A DNA stretch of 64,000 nt from Clostridia bacterium (GCA_017503865.1 JAFVSI010000050.1:1-64000), one strand, 5' to 3'; numbered from the stretch's first letter, positions 26,621 through 35,174 are shown. Translations and numbers: made by a program. Notes: generated by a model not told the origin, from the letters alone.

Positions 26621-27556
26621 ATGAAAAAGATTAGTATAATGGTACCTTGTTATAACGAGGAAGAAAACGTAGTTCCGATGAGCGAGGCTCTCACAAAGAC
26701 GCTTGAGGCTATGGAAGGCTACGATTACGAAATACTTTTTATTGACAACTGCTCACTTGATAATACGAGGGCGTTGCTTCGCGATATTTGTGCAAAAAAC
26801 AAGAAGATAAAAGCAATTTTCAATACCAAAAACTTCGGTCAGTTCAATTCACCCTATTACGGACTTTGTCAGACTACGGGCGACTGTACGATAAGCATTT
26901 GCTGTGATTTTCAGGATCCGCTCGAGCTTATTCCCGAGTTTGTGCGTGAATGGGAAAACGGCTATAAGATAGTCTGCGGAGTAAAGACGTCAAGTAAGGA
27001 AAGCAAGCTGATGTACTTCTTGCGAAGCGTATATTACAAGACCATCAAGAAGCTTTCGAGCGTAGAGCAGATAGAGCATTTTACGGGCTTTGGTCTTTAC
27101 GATAAGAGCTTTGTCGACGTGCTTCGAAATCTTGGCGATCCCACGCCCTTTATTCGTGGAATTGTTGCCGAGCTCGGACCGAAGATAAAGAAGATAGAGT
27201 ACGAGCAGCCAAAGAGACGTGCGGGAAAGACGAGCAACAATTTCTTTAGTCTATACGATGCGGCTATGCTTTCGTTTACGTCATATACAAAGATCGGTGC
27301 AAGACTTGCGACCTTTCTTGGAATTGCGATGTCCGCTCTCAGTGCCATTCTCGGCATAGTTGACCTCGTGCTTGGCTTGATATATAAATACTCGGCATTC
27401 CTTACGGTAACAGCTCCAGTAATGCTCCTTGTAGGCTTTATCGGTGGCATACAGCTATTCTTTATAGGACTTCTCGGTGAGTATATAATCAATATGAACA
27501 GGCGTATAATGAACCGTCCTCTCGTTGTTGAGGAAGAGAGAATAAATTTTGACTGA
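26621..27556 (+). CDS. GtrB/DPM1-like family 2 glycosyltransferase with two membrane helices
   Basis: A 311-residue protein with an N-terminal GT-A domain (VPCYNEEENV at residues 8-17; acidic metal site CDFQDPLELI at about 92-101; RRAGKTS before the membrane part) and two C-terminal helices (about 230-255 and 265-290). This architecture belongs to polyprenyl-phosphate sugar synthases that load a sugar onto a lipid carrier. It is the last gene of the CDP-sugar operon, and the convergent GT-C-like protein could use the lipid-linked product. Confidence 0.88.
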   Translation: MKKISIMVPCYNEEENVVPMSEALTKTLEAMEGYDYEILFIDNCSLDNTRALLRDICAKNKKIKAIFNTKNFGQFNSPYYGLCQTTGDCTISICCDFQDPLELIPEFVREWENGYKIVCGVKTSSKESKLMYFLRSVYYKTIKKLSSVEQIEHFTGFGLYDKSFVDVLRNLGDPTPFIRGIVAELGPKIKKIEYEQPKRRAGKTSNNFFSLYDAAMLSFTSYTKIGARLATFLGIAMSALSAILGIVDLVLGLIYKYSAFLTVTAPVMLLVGFIGGIQLFFIGLLGEYIINMNRRIMNRPLVVEEERINFD

Positions 27557-27557
27557 T

Positions 27558-27597
27558 AAAAAGTAAGGGCAACCGTTTCGGTTGCCCTTACTTTTTA
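27558..27597. terminator. Bidirectional terminator between the GtrB-like and GT-C-like genes
   Basis: A 17-bp perfect stem, AAAAAGTAAGGGCAACC with its complement, around GTTTC. The stop codon of the minus-strand gene lies in the outer arm. Confidence 0.92.
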
Positions 27598-29907
27598 TTT
27601 CCAGAACTCTATCATACTTGCAACACTAGCAAATAGCGAGTAGTTTTTGTAATATATTTCCGTTCCGTATATTGCAAAAATCATAAGGAAGGAGTAGATG
27701 CTGCTCGCATAAAGCGAGAATGTCGTAAATGCATTGAGCTGAAGCGTTCTTGCACCTCTTGAACGCTCGTAAAGGAAGAGCATTACAAGAATTGCGGCAA
27801 GTATTGCAAGGTACGAAAAATCTGCCACGTATCGCTGAAGGAGTCCCGCCCCCTGTGCATCGAAAAGTCCGATAAATACAGACAGTGCAGTGAGAATTAC
27901 AACGGGATAGAAAAGCTTTTTCTCTTTTAGCTTTTTGGTCATTGAAGAAACGAGGAAGAGTATCCAAAGAAGAGGAATTACGGCAAAAATTCCGCCGAAC
28001 ATTGCTTCGGTTATTGTAGTGCCGAGATATGACGTAGTTATATCAACTCGGTTGACAAAGGGGAAAGCCGCATTTATCTTTGGCGGCTGTAGGAAATAGG
28101 TGAAGAACGAAAGCCCCACTCGCTCGACTCTAAAGCCTCTGCCCGTCATATCGTTCGTCGTAAGATTATAGTTCTGACCGAAATCGAAGGGAGAGCCAAA
28201 TCTTGCAAAATTGTACCACATAAGAGCCGCCGCAACGGCAAGGTAGGGAAGACATATTGCTACAGTTTGCGTGAGACTCTTTTTTGAGAAGAGTGTGCGG
28301 TCTTTGAATACCGATGACCAGAAAATAACTATAGCAAGGATTGATGCGAGTAAAAACTGCGGTCTCGAGGCGGCAACGAGTGCCATAAAAAGAGAACCGA
28401 AAAATGCGGATTTTATACTGATTTTATCCTTGTTGTCGGTCGAACGCAACCAAAAATAAAGTCCGAACATCACAAGTGCGAGTGAAAGTATAATAGGTAT
28501 CGAATAGAAATCGGGACGCTTTGCGATAAACACCGCCCCCGATGCATTAACAAAAATAAGGGATAGAGCCAAATAGCTTACAAACGGTATTTTTGAAGGA
28601 TCAAAATATTTTTTAATTATCTTTTCGATCAGTAAAAACGCACCTAAAACGAAAAATGCGAGGCAAATCTGTATTACCGCTCTGTTTTCGAGGTCAAGCC
28701 CCGTGACAGCCTTAAAGGGTAGATAGAAAAGAAGCACGGGAAGAACACCGAAGTAAACGTAATAGTGTCCGTCATAATATGCGGCATCCCAATAATAGGA
28801 CTTGCCGTGTTCGGTAGCGGCACGCGACCTTGCATAATAATCGTAAGGATTTTCCATCTCGGCAAGATAAGCGGGCGGCTCTATTTCAAGGTGAAGCTTT
28901 CCGTTGAGGAAGGATTGTGCCAACTGATTGTACTGTGCGTGGTGCGAAGAAACGTAGTTCTTGAAGGCAGGGTTAAACGTGCTTACCACAATAAGCAAAA
29001 TTATCTCTAAAAATATAACCGCAAAAATAATTGCTCGCTGACGCGAAGAGAACGAGAGCTTGCAGTCGTAAATCTTGCTCTTCGGGCGGAGTAAAAATGC
29101 CGCAAAGATTGCCAAAAATGCTACGAAAATTCTAACAGTGTTAAATTCAAACGGCTTAGACGCATTTGCATAGATGCCGTTTAACGTATAGTTTGTGGCA
29201 TCGCTTGAAAAAGAAAATTTGATCTTTTCCGACTTTCCGTTTGTCACAAAATAAAGATATTTTGTGGATTTGACATCATCTGTAACCGTCTGCGTCGGAG
29301 TTGAAAGATAAAGCTCGTTCGACTCGTCGGTAAAGCTTGGGCGAAGCGTGATGGGAAGAACGTCTCCCGAGGCACCGGTAGCCCTAAGGTCAAAATAAAT
29401 GTTGTGGATTTTTATGTTAAGGTCGGGAATTTCAAGATTTACGGTAGAGCCTGAGTTTGCAACGTACTTGTTTGAAGTACCGTCAAGCTTTACAAAGGTA
29501 GGCGAAAAATCAGCCTTTTCGGTTAGGTCGACAGGCTCGTAATAATACGTTTGATATGAACGCATATTGAAGACTGTGCCCTCAAGAAAGAGAGCTATAC
29601 AAAGAGCCGCCAAAAGACAGGTCAGAGTGCTTTTTGTTTGTTTTATATCCTCAAACAAAAGCTTGACAGTAGCAAAAAAGAACGATGAAATAAATGCCAC
29701 AAGAAGAGTAATTGGCGTAAAGGATAACATCGCACTAAAGCTCAGGTGCGTGAGGGTTACGGTAATATAGCAAAAAAGTATAGAAGCAATTGAAGAAATC
29801 AAAAAGGAGCGGCATAAAAGCGATTTTATGGAAAAAGTATTTTTCTCCCGCAAAAGCTTAGCCAAAACCAAAAAAATCGGAGGGAGAAGGAAATATATAA
29901 TAAACAT
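27595..29907 (-). CDS. Large polytopic membrane protein, GT-C glycosyltransferase-like
   Basis: A 770-residue protein with many membrane helices in two blocks: about four in residues 1-120 and eight or more from about 270 to the end. A large extracytoplasmic region lies between them (about 140-265), and a second hydrophilic loop (about 330-385) contains EIEPPAYLAEMENPYDYYAR and DGHYYVYFGVLP. Such layouts are typical of lipid-linked sugar transferases (GT39/GT83-like), but I see no specific catalytic signature. Its place beside the CDP-sugar and GtrB-like genes supports envelope glycosylation. It has its own promoter and AAAGGAG site. Confidence 0.65.
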   Translation of the reverse strand: MFIIYFLLPPIFLVLAKLLREKNTFSIKSLLCRSFLISSIASILFCYITVTLTHLSFSAMLSFTPITLLVAFISSFFFATVKLLFEDIKQTKSTLTCLLAALCIALFLEGTVFNMRSYQTYYYEPVDLTEKADFSPTFVKLDGTSNKYVANSGSTVNLEIPDLNIKIHNIYFDLRATGASGDVLPITLRPSFTDESNELYLSTPTQTVTDDVKSTKYLYFVTNGKSEKIKFSFSSDATNYTLNGIYANASKPFEFNTVRIFVAFLAIFAAFLLRPKSKIYDCKLSFSSRQRAIIFAVIFLEIILLIVVSTFNPAFKNYVSSHHAQYNQLAQSFLNGKLHLEIEPPAYLAEMENPYDYYARSRAATEHGKSYYWDAAYYDGHYYVYFGVLPVLLFYLPFKAVTGLDLENRAVIQICLAFFVLGAFLLIEKIIKKYFDPSKIPFVSYLALSLIFVNASGAVFIAKRPDFYSIPIILSLALVMFGLYFWLRSTDNKDKISIKSAFFGSLFMALVAASRPQFLLASILAIVIFWSSVFKDRTLFSKKSLTQTVAICLPYLAVAAALMWYNFARFGSPFDFGQNYNLTTNDMTGRGFRVERVGLSFFTYFLQPPKINAAFPFVNRVDITTSYLGTTITEAMFGGIFAVIPLLWILFLVSSMTKKLKEKKLFYPVVILTALSVFIGLFDAQGAGLLQRYVADFSYLAILAAILVMLFLYERSRGARTLQLNAFTTFSLYASSIYSFLMIFAIYGTEIYYKNYSLFASVASMIEFWK

Positions 29908-29936
29908 AATTTGTCTCCTTTCACGTACTATTTTTC

Positions 29937-29965
29937 ATTATACTTCAACTTCTATTATTTGTCAA
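29937..29965 (-). promoter_or_regulatory. Sigma-A promoter for the GT-C-like gene
   Basis: TTGACA and TATAAT on the minus strand with exact 17-base spacing, 30 bases before the start. Confidence 0.85.
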
Positions 29966-30009
29966 GGAAAGATATCTCTTACATCCTCAATAATATTTTA
30001 CAAAAAGAC

Positions 30010-30038
30010 TTGTAAAATAAGTGCTTTTATGTTAAAAT
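30010..30038 (+). promoter_or_regulatory. Sigma-A promoter for the DtxR-lipoprotein operon
   Basis: TTGTAA and TAAAAT with 17-base spacing, ending 33 bases before the DtxR-like start. I see no clear DtxR-type palindrome over it. Confidence 0.65.
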
Positions 30039-30071
30039 TATATGAGATTTTTTAGAAAGGATAGTGCGGAT

Positions 30072-30443
30072 ATGTCAAATACTACAGAATCGCTTGAAAT
30101 GTATCTTGAAAATATTTTGGTCTTGCAGAATAACAAAGGGTGTGTCCGTTCTATCGACATAGCCCATAGAACAGGATATTCAAAGCCGAGTGTAAGTCGT
30201 GCTGTAAAGCTGCTCCAAAAGGACTCTTGTATCGAGGTGGATGCAGACGGATACATCACCCTTACTGAAAAGGGAAAGGAAATAGCCTCGAAAATTCTTG
30301 ACAGACACAAAATAATCAGCAGCTTTTTCATTTCTCTCGGTGTTGACGAAAATACGGCAACTGAAGATGCATGCAGAATAGAACACGTAATAAGCGACCA
30401 AAGCTTTGAAAAGCTTAAAAATTTTTTAAATAAAGGAAACTAA
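30072..30443 (+). CDS. DtxR/IdeR family metal-dependent regulator, iron-type ligand set
   Basis: A 123-residue repressor with an N-terminal winged helix (VRSIDIAHRTGYSKPSVSRAVKLL, about residues 25-48) and the DtxR dimerisation domain, without the C-terminal SH3-like domain. Ligand positions match iron-type DtxR almost residue for residue: Met10, His79, Cys101, Glu104 and His105 (DACRIEHVISD). Manganese-type MntR instead has Asp8 and Glu at the Cys position. The ATG at 30072 is chosen over 30042, which has no ribosome binding site. It lies 13 bases upstream of the first of four lipoprotein genes, so it likely shares their transcript. Confidence 0.9.
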   Translation: MSNTTESLEMYLENILVLQNNKGCVRSIDIAHRTGYSKPSVSRAVKLLQKDSCIEVDADGYITLTEKGKEIASKILDRHKIISSFFISLGVDENTATEDACRIEHVISDQSFEKLKNFLNKGN

Positions 30444-30456
30444 TAAAGGAGCTGTT

Positions 30457-31482
30457 ATGAAAAGATTTATACGTTCATTGGCACTACTTCTTGCGTTTTT
30501 GTTTCTTTTCTCTGCGTGCACAGCCCCCTCTGACGAGGTAGTTGATACAAGTGGAAGCGATACAAAAGCACCTGAAGGATCGGAAGAAGATACGGGAGAC
30601 CAAAAAGAGCTTGAGATTTATATTGAGAGAGAGGACAAAGAAGTGAAGAATATCTTAATGATTGGAAACTCTTTCTGCTACTACTATGTAGAAGAGCTTT
30701 GCGGAATAGCTAAGGCTGACGGATACGAGCTTAATGTGGCAAATCTTTATAAGTCGGGTGCGAAAATTTCCGAGCACGTAAACAGCCTTAACAATGATAC
30801 GAGAATTGCTACCTTGTACGTTACAGACAGTAAGAGACGCAGAGAAATAGCTAAGCTCAATACCAAGGAAACCCTTGAATATGCAAAAAGCAAGCTCCAC
30901 GGAGAGTGGGACGTTATCTCGCTTCAGGGAAGCGGTGTTTTCGCTCTTCTCGGTGACCTTGATAACACCTACAAGAATACTGCTCCTTATGCTAAAGAGC
31001 TTTTTGATTACATAAAGGAAAACTATCCGAATGCTTCTCTTTATTGGCACCAAACATGGTCTTATGAGATAGGCTACGGAGCAGAAAAGTCCGAGGCATA
31101 TCAGATGAATGATGTCCAGCACAGAACCAATATGTATGAGATAACAAAGTCTGTTGCTCACAGTATTGCCGAGGAAAACGGCGTTAAGATCATGCCCACG
31201 GGCGAGGCTTGGGAGATAGCAAGAAGAAACGAGCTTATCGGTACTACAATGTGCCAGAGAAAGGCTATCAAGAACGGTGAGGGTGACTACTACCATGACG
31301 GAGACATCGGTGGCGGACAGTACCTCAATGCTTGCGTTTGGTACGAGGTGCTTATGGGCGAGAGCTGTGTAGGCAATACTTGGAGACCTACGTATGAGCT
31401 TTCCGAGGAGAAGATAGCAATTCTTCAAGCGGCGGCTCACGAGGCGGTGGCTGCAGTTTACGGCCCGGGATATGCTAAATAA
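30457..31482 (+). CDS. DUF4886/SGNH-like lipoprotein, paralog 1
   Basis: A 341-residue secreted lipoprotein: signal peptide with lipobox FSAC (Cys at about residue 21), then an acidic Ser/Thr/Asp-rich linker to about 60. The conserved domain has MIGNSFCYYY (block with the putative nucleophile Ser), EWDVISLQ, LYWHQTWSY and a C-terminal HDGDIGGGQYLNACVWYEVLMG. The family resemblance is to DUF4886, an SGNH-hydrolase-like group; substrates are unknown. Unlike paralogs 2-4, its second block reads LQGSG instead of LQQ. AAAGGAG precedes the ATG, which lies 13 bases after the DtxR-like gene. Confidence 0.75.
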   Translation: MKRFIRSLALLLAFLFLFSACTAPSDEVVDTSGSDTKAPEGSEEDTGDQKELEIYIEREDKEVKNILMIGNSFCYYYVEELCGIAKADGYELNVANLYKSGAKISEHVNSLNNDTRIATLYVTDSKRRREIAKLNTKETLEYAKSKLHGEWDVISLQGSGVFALLGDLDNTYKNTAPYAKELFDYIKENYPNASLYWHQTWSYEIGYGAEKSEAYQMNDVQHRTNMYEITKSVAHSIAEENGVKIMPTGEAWEIARRNELIGTTMCQRKAIKNGEGDYYHDGDIGGGQYLNACVWYEVLMGESCVGNTWRPTYELSEEKIAILQAAAHEAVAAVYGPGYAK

Positions 31483-31541
31483 TTTTTTAAAATTTATTGT
31501 ATAATATAAATTTTAAATTTTGTTTGAAAAGGTGAAAAACA
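31483..31541 (+). repeat. AT-rich spacer repeat, copy 1
   Basis: This 59-base spacer before paralog 2 is nearly identical to the 60-base spacer before paralog 3 (32574-32633), including the AAAATTTATTGT and TAATATAAATTTTAA words and the ribosome binding site region. It marks the joint of a tandem duplication. No convincing -35 box is seen. Confidence 0.8.
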
Positions 31542-32573
31542 ATGAAGACACGTTTTTTACAGATCATTGCTATGCTTTTGCTGTTGGTGATGACACTTAC
31601 TGCTTGTGGCGGACCTGTGGATCCTGTTGACAGTGATACGCCCGAAACAACCGAGGCACCAACAACGGAGTCGGAAACGGCCAATGATATTTACATAGAG
31701 CGAGAAGACAAAGAAATTAAAAATCTTCTTATGATAGGAAACTCGGGGTGTTATTATTACGTCGAGGAGCTTTACGGAATAGCGGCGGCTGACGGATATG
31801 AGCTTGTCGTTGCAAATCTTTATAAATCGGGCTGCTACGTTGAAGAGCATTGGAAATGGCTCAACGACAATTCGAATAGCTACGAATTTTACATAACTTC
31901 CGCAAAATATAAAGGAAACCGTAAGCAGGTCAAGGAAAGAACTATAAAGGGTGCTCTTGATTATGCAAAGAGTGAGCTTGGCGGAGATTGGGATGTCATT
32001 ACTCTCCAGCAGAACTGCGGTTATGCCATGACGGGGGATTATGAAGGTCTTAAGGAAAATACAATGTCTTACACCAAAAAACTTTATGACATTATAAAGG
32101 AAGGACATCCTGACGCAACTCTTTATTGGCATCAGACGTGGTCTTATCAGGTTGGTTACGATGCAGACCCTAAAGATACTAATTCTGTTTATAAGATACA
32201 GAGCTCTGAGAAATGTACCGAAATGCACGAGCTTGTAAAGAAACTTGCTTATGAGGTAGCAGAGGAGAACGGCGTAAAAGTTCTTCCCGCAGGAGATGCT
32301 TGGGAGATAGCGCGAAGAAACGAGCTTATCGGCAACACCTTGTGTGCGAGAAAGGGTAGCAATAACGATATCGGCGACTTCCTTCACGATGGCGATATCG
32401 GTGGCGGACAGTACCTCAACGCATGTGTTTGGTACGAGGTGCTTATGGGCGAGAGCTGTGTAGGCAATACTTGGAGACCTACGTATGAGCTTTCCGAGGA
32501 GAAGATAGCAATTCTTCAGGCGGCGGCTCACGAGGCGGTAGCGGCAGTTTACGGCCCCGGATATGCTAAATAA
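31542..32573 (+). CDS. DUF4886/SGNH-like lipoprotein, paralog 2
   Basis: A 343-residue lipoprotein with lipobox LTAC (Cys at about residue 22), a Thr/Glu-rich linker, and the same domain as its neighbours: MIGNSGCYYY, DWDVITLQQ, LYWHQTWSY, DAWEIARRN and HDGDIGGGQYLNACVW. Its last 62 residues are identical to those of paralog 1, although the middle regions have diverged well beyond that, which points to gene conversion or a recent crossover. Phe after GNS is replaced by Gly here only. Confidence 0.75.
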   Translation: MKTRFLQIIAMLLLLVMTLTACGGPVDPVDSDTPETTEAPTTESETANDIYIEREDKEIKNLLMIGNSGCYYYVEELYGIAAADGYELVVANLYKSGCYVEEHWKWLNDNSNSYEFYITSAKYKGNRKQVKERTIKGALDYAKSELGGDWDVITLQQNCGYAMTGDYEGLKENTMSYTKKLYDIIKEGHPDATLYWHQTWSYQVGYDADPKDTNSVYKIQSSEKCTEMHELVKKLAYEVAEENGVKVLPAGDAWEIARRNELIGNTLCARKGSNNDIGDFLHDGDIGGGQYLNACVWYEVLMGESCVGNTWRPTYELSEEKIAILQAAAHEAVAAVYGPGYAK

Positions 32574-32633
32574 GTTTTGAAAATTTATTGTTTAATATAA
32601 ATTTTAATTTTTTATTTGAAAAGGAGAAAAACA
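32574..32633 (+). repeat. AT-rich spacer repeat, copy 2
   Basis: Near-copy of 31483-31541; the similarity runs on into the first codons of the signal peptides of paralogs 2 and 3. The equivalent spacer before paralog 4 is not conserved. Confidence 0.8.
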
Positions 32634-33734
32634 ATGAAAACACGTTTTTTACAGATCATCGCTATGATTTTGCTTTTGGTGATGGTGCTTACCGCTTGCG
32701 GACCCGCTGCAACACCAGATGATAGCAACGATGATGCAAACAAAACCGATGCTCCCGTAACGGACGCACCCGGTTCTGACGATATTCTTATCGAGAAGCC
32801 TGATAAGGAAATAAAGAATATCCTTATGATAGGTAACTCCTTCTGCACCTATTATCCCGAAGAGCTTTTCGGAATAGCAAAGGCTGCAGGCTATGACCTT
32901 ACCATCGCAAGCCTTTACGAGTCCGGATGTCCCGTTAAGGACCACTGGACCTGGCTCAATGATAACTCGAGAAATTACGCTCTTTACATAACCTCTGCAA
33001 AGTACAACGGAACCAAGAAGCAGGTAAAGATCAAGGATCCCGACGGAAAGACTTATGGTAATGCAACCGTTAAGAATGCTCTTGATTACGCAAAGCAGGA
33101 GCTTGGTGCTGACTGGGACGTTATCACACTTCAGCAGCATTTCCATCCCGGCCGTGCACTTGACTATGATACGGGATACGGAGATACCTCACAGTATGCA
33201 AAGCTTCTCTTTGACTACATCAGAGAAAAACACCCCGACTCTCTCCTTTACTGGCACGAGACTTGGGCTTACCAGGTAGGCTATGCTGTGGCAGAGAAGT
33301 ACGTTGAAGAGCCTAAGAAGGATACACCTATTCCTGACGTTGAGACACAGACCAAATCTTATGAAACGATCAAGAAGATATGTGCAGAGATTGCAAAGGA
33401 GAACAACGTACCCCAGATTCCTTGTGCCGACGCTTGGCAGATAGCAAGAGCTGACGCACGCGTTGGTGACAATATGTGTGCAAGACTCGGTACAAACGGC
33501 AACCTCGGTGACTACTACCACGATGGAGACATCGGTGGCGGACAGTACCTCAATGCTTGCGTTTGGTTCGAGGTTCTTATGGGTAAGAGCTGCATCGGTA
33601 ACACTTACCGCCCTCAGTATAAGGATACAAAGACCGGTGAGGTACATACACTTTCCGAGGATATGATAGCAGGACTTCAGGAGGCAGCACACGCAGCAGT
33701 TGCAGCTATGTACGGCTCGGGATACGCAAAATAA
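32634..33734 (+). CDS. DUF4886/SGNH-like lipoprotein, paralog 3
   Basis: A 366-residue lipoprotein, the longest of the four. The ATG at 32634 follows AAAGGAG; an in-frame TTG at 32616 is part of that site and is not the start. Lipobox LTAC (Cys at about residue 22), an Asp/Thr-rich linker, then MIGNSFCTYY, DWDVITLQQHFHPGR, LYWHETWAY, DAWQIARAD and HDGDIGGGQYLNACVWFEVLMG. It shares with paralog 4 a longer middle insert (YAVAEKYVEEP) and has a unique insert near the end (YKDTKTGEVHTLS). Confidence 0.75.
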   Translation: MKTRFLQIIAMILLLVMVLTACGPAATPDDSNDDANKTDAPVTDAPGSDDILIEKPDKEIKNILMIGNSFCTYYPEELFGIAKAAGYDLTIASLYESGCPVKDHWTWLNDNSRNYALYITSAKYNGTKKQVKIKDPDGKTYGNATVKNALDYAKQELGADWDVITLQQHFHPGRALDYDTGYGDTSQYAKLLFDYIREKHPDSLLYWHETWAYQVGYAVAEKYVEEPKKDTPIPDVETQTKSYETIKKICAEIAKENNVPQIPCADAWQIARADARVGDNMCARLGTNGNLGDYYHDGDIGGGQYLNACVWFEVLMGKSCIGNTYRPQYKDTKTGEVHTLSEDMIAGLQEAAHAAVAAMYGSGYAK

Positions 33735-33752
33735 TATTTTGAATATAACTAA

Positions 33753-34811
33753 ATGAATTTAAACGGTAACCTTATAAAAACGCGCATTTTGCAAATAATT
33801 TCTCTAATGTTGCTTTTGGTTCTCGTGCTTGCATCTTGCGGCACACCCTCGGGTAACACAGAGGACACAACCACACCTGCTGATTCTACCCAAGGTACAA
33901 CAGGAAATGAAATTTATATTCCCAGAGAGGACAAAGAAGTGAAATACATTTTGATGCTTGGCAATTCCTTCTGCTACTATTTTACAGAAGAGCTCTACGG
34001 TATAGCAAAGGCAGACGGATATGACCTTGTCATTGCAAATCTTTATAAATCGGGTTGCTCCGTTGAGGAGCACTGGAGATGGCTTAACGATAACTCACCG
34101 AGTTATGAGCTTCGCGTGGTTTCCGCTAAATATAACGGAAGAGTTAAGCAGGTAAAGCCCAACACTATTGCAAAGGCACTTGAATATGCCAAGGATGAAT
34201 TTGGAACTGATTGGGATGTAATTACCCTTCAGCAGCACTTCGGTCCTAACCGTGCAACAGACTATGATTTCGGATATCAAGAGACTTTTTCTTATGCTAA
34301 AAAGCTCTTTGACCGCATCGGTGCAGAGCATACCGAATCTACTATGTATTGGCAGCAGACCTGGGCTTACGAGGTAGGCTATGCTGTTGCAGATAAGTAC
34401 GTTGACCCCTCAAAGGCCCCCGGCGGAATTGCAATCGATTCGGTTGAGGTACAGACTCTTTCTTATGAGAATATAAAGAAGGTATCACAGGAGGTTGCTA
34501 AGGAAAACGGTGTTAACCTAATTCCTTCGGGCGACGCTTGGCAGATAGCAAGAGCAGATGCACGTGTTGGTGACACAATGTGTAAGCGTCTTGGCACAAA
34601 CGGTGACCTTGGTGACTACTATCACGATGGTGATATTGGTGGAGGACAGTACCTTAACGCTTGTGTTTGGTACGAGGTGCTTATGGGTGAGAGCTGCATA
34701 GGCAACACATGGCGTCCCGATTACGAGCTTTCTGAGGAGAAGATAACTGCACTTCAGGAGGCGGCTCACGCGGCGGTAGCGGCAGTTTACGGCCCCGGTT
34801 ACGCTAAATAA
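33753..34811 (+). CDS. DUF4886/SGNH-like lipoprotein, paralog 4
   Basis: A 352-residue lipoprotein with lipobox LASC (Cys at about residue 29), MLGNSFCYYF, DWDVITLQQHFGPNR, MYWQQTWAY, DAWQIARAD and HDGDIGGGQYLNACVWYEVLMG. The codon that aligns with the ATG start of paralogs 2 and 3 is ATA here. The frame instead opens at an ATG seven codons upstream, with no good ribosome binding site and 18 bases after paralog 3, so translation may depend on coupling. His in the YWHQ block is replaced by Gln. Confidence 0.72.
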   Translation: MNLNGNLIKTRILQIISLMLLLVLVLASCGTPSGNTEDTTTPADSTQGTTGNEIYIPREDKEVKYILMLGNSFCYYFTEELYGIAKADGYDLVIANLYKSGCSVEEHWRWLNDNSPSYELRVVSAKYNGRVKQVKPNTIAKALEYAKDEFGTDWDVITLQQHFGPNRATDYDFGYQETFSYAKKLFDRIGAEHTESTMYWQQTWAYEVGYAVADKYVDPSKAPGGIAIDSVEVQTLSYENIKKVSQEVAKENGVNLIPSGDAWQIARADARVGDTMCKRLGTNGDLGDYYHDGDIGGGQYLNACVWYEVLMGESCIGNTWRPDYELSEEKITALQEAAHAAVAAVYGPGYAK

Positions 34812-34843
34812 TTGCGTCAGAATAATGAATTTTAAAAAAAGTG

Positions 34844-34872
34844 TTGACAAAAACAACTTTTAAGATTATAAT
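34844..34872 (+). promoter_or_regulatory. Sigma-A promoter for the trpB T-box transcript
   Basis: Consensus TTGACA and TATAAT with exact 17-base spacing, the best-matching promoter in the window, directly before the T-box. Confidence 0.92.
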
Positions 34873-34879
34873 CTTCATA

Positions 34880-35158
34880 TAGACTAAAACCTGTGATTAA
34901 GAATAGTAGCATATGGATTTTGCTTTCAGAGAGCCGTCGGTAGCTGTGAGACGGTAGCATGCTTTATGTGAATGGACTTATGAGGGCGGCCGAAAGATAG
35001 GGAAGACTTGTTGAGTAGTAGCCGACGGGAAACCTACCCGTTACAAAAGGCGTTACATATTTTTGTGTAACTTGAGTGGGTGATATTTTTCACCAATTTG
35101 GGTGGTACCGCAGTTGATTTTTTACTGTCCCTGCAATTTTGCAGGGACAGTTTTTTTA
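34880..35158 (+). promoter_or_regulatory. T-box leader upstream of trpB, probable Trp (UGG) specifier
   Basis: A full T-box leader: AGTA box (about 34907), CAGAGAGCCG distal motif (about 34927), GAA-TGG-A in the specifier loop with the tryptophan codon at 34973-34975, and a lower stem TAAG/CTTA. The T-box core GGGTGGTACCGCAG is at 35100-35113, and an 11-bp terminator (35124-35134 with 35141-35151) ends in T7. Uncharged tRNA-Trp would be expected to favour readthrough into trpB. Confidence 0.93.
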
Positions 35159-35174
35159 TACGGAGGAAATAAAG

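Noticed and set aside
31483..31541. Internal promoter before lipoprotein paralog 2
   Set aside because: A TATAAT word is present, but no -35 box lies 16-18 bases upstream, and the copy before paralog 3 has TTTAAT instead.
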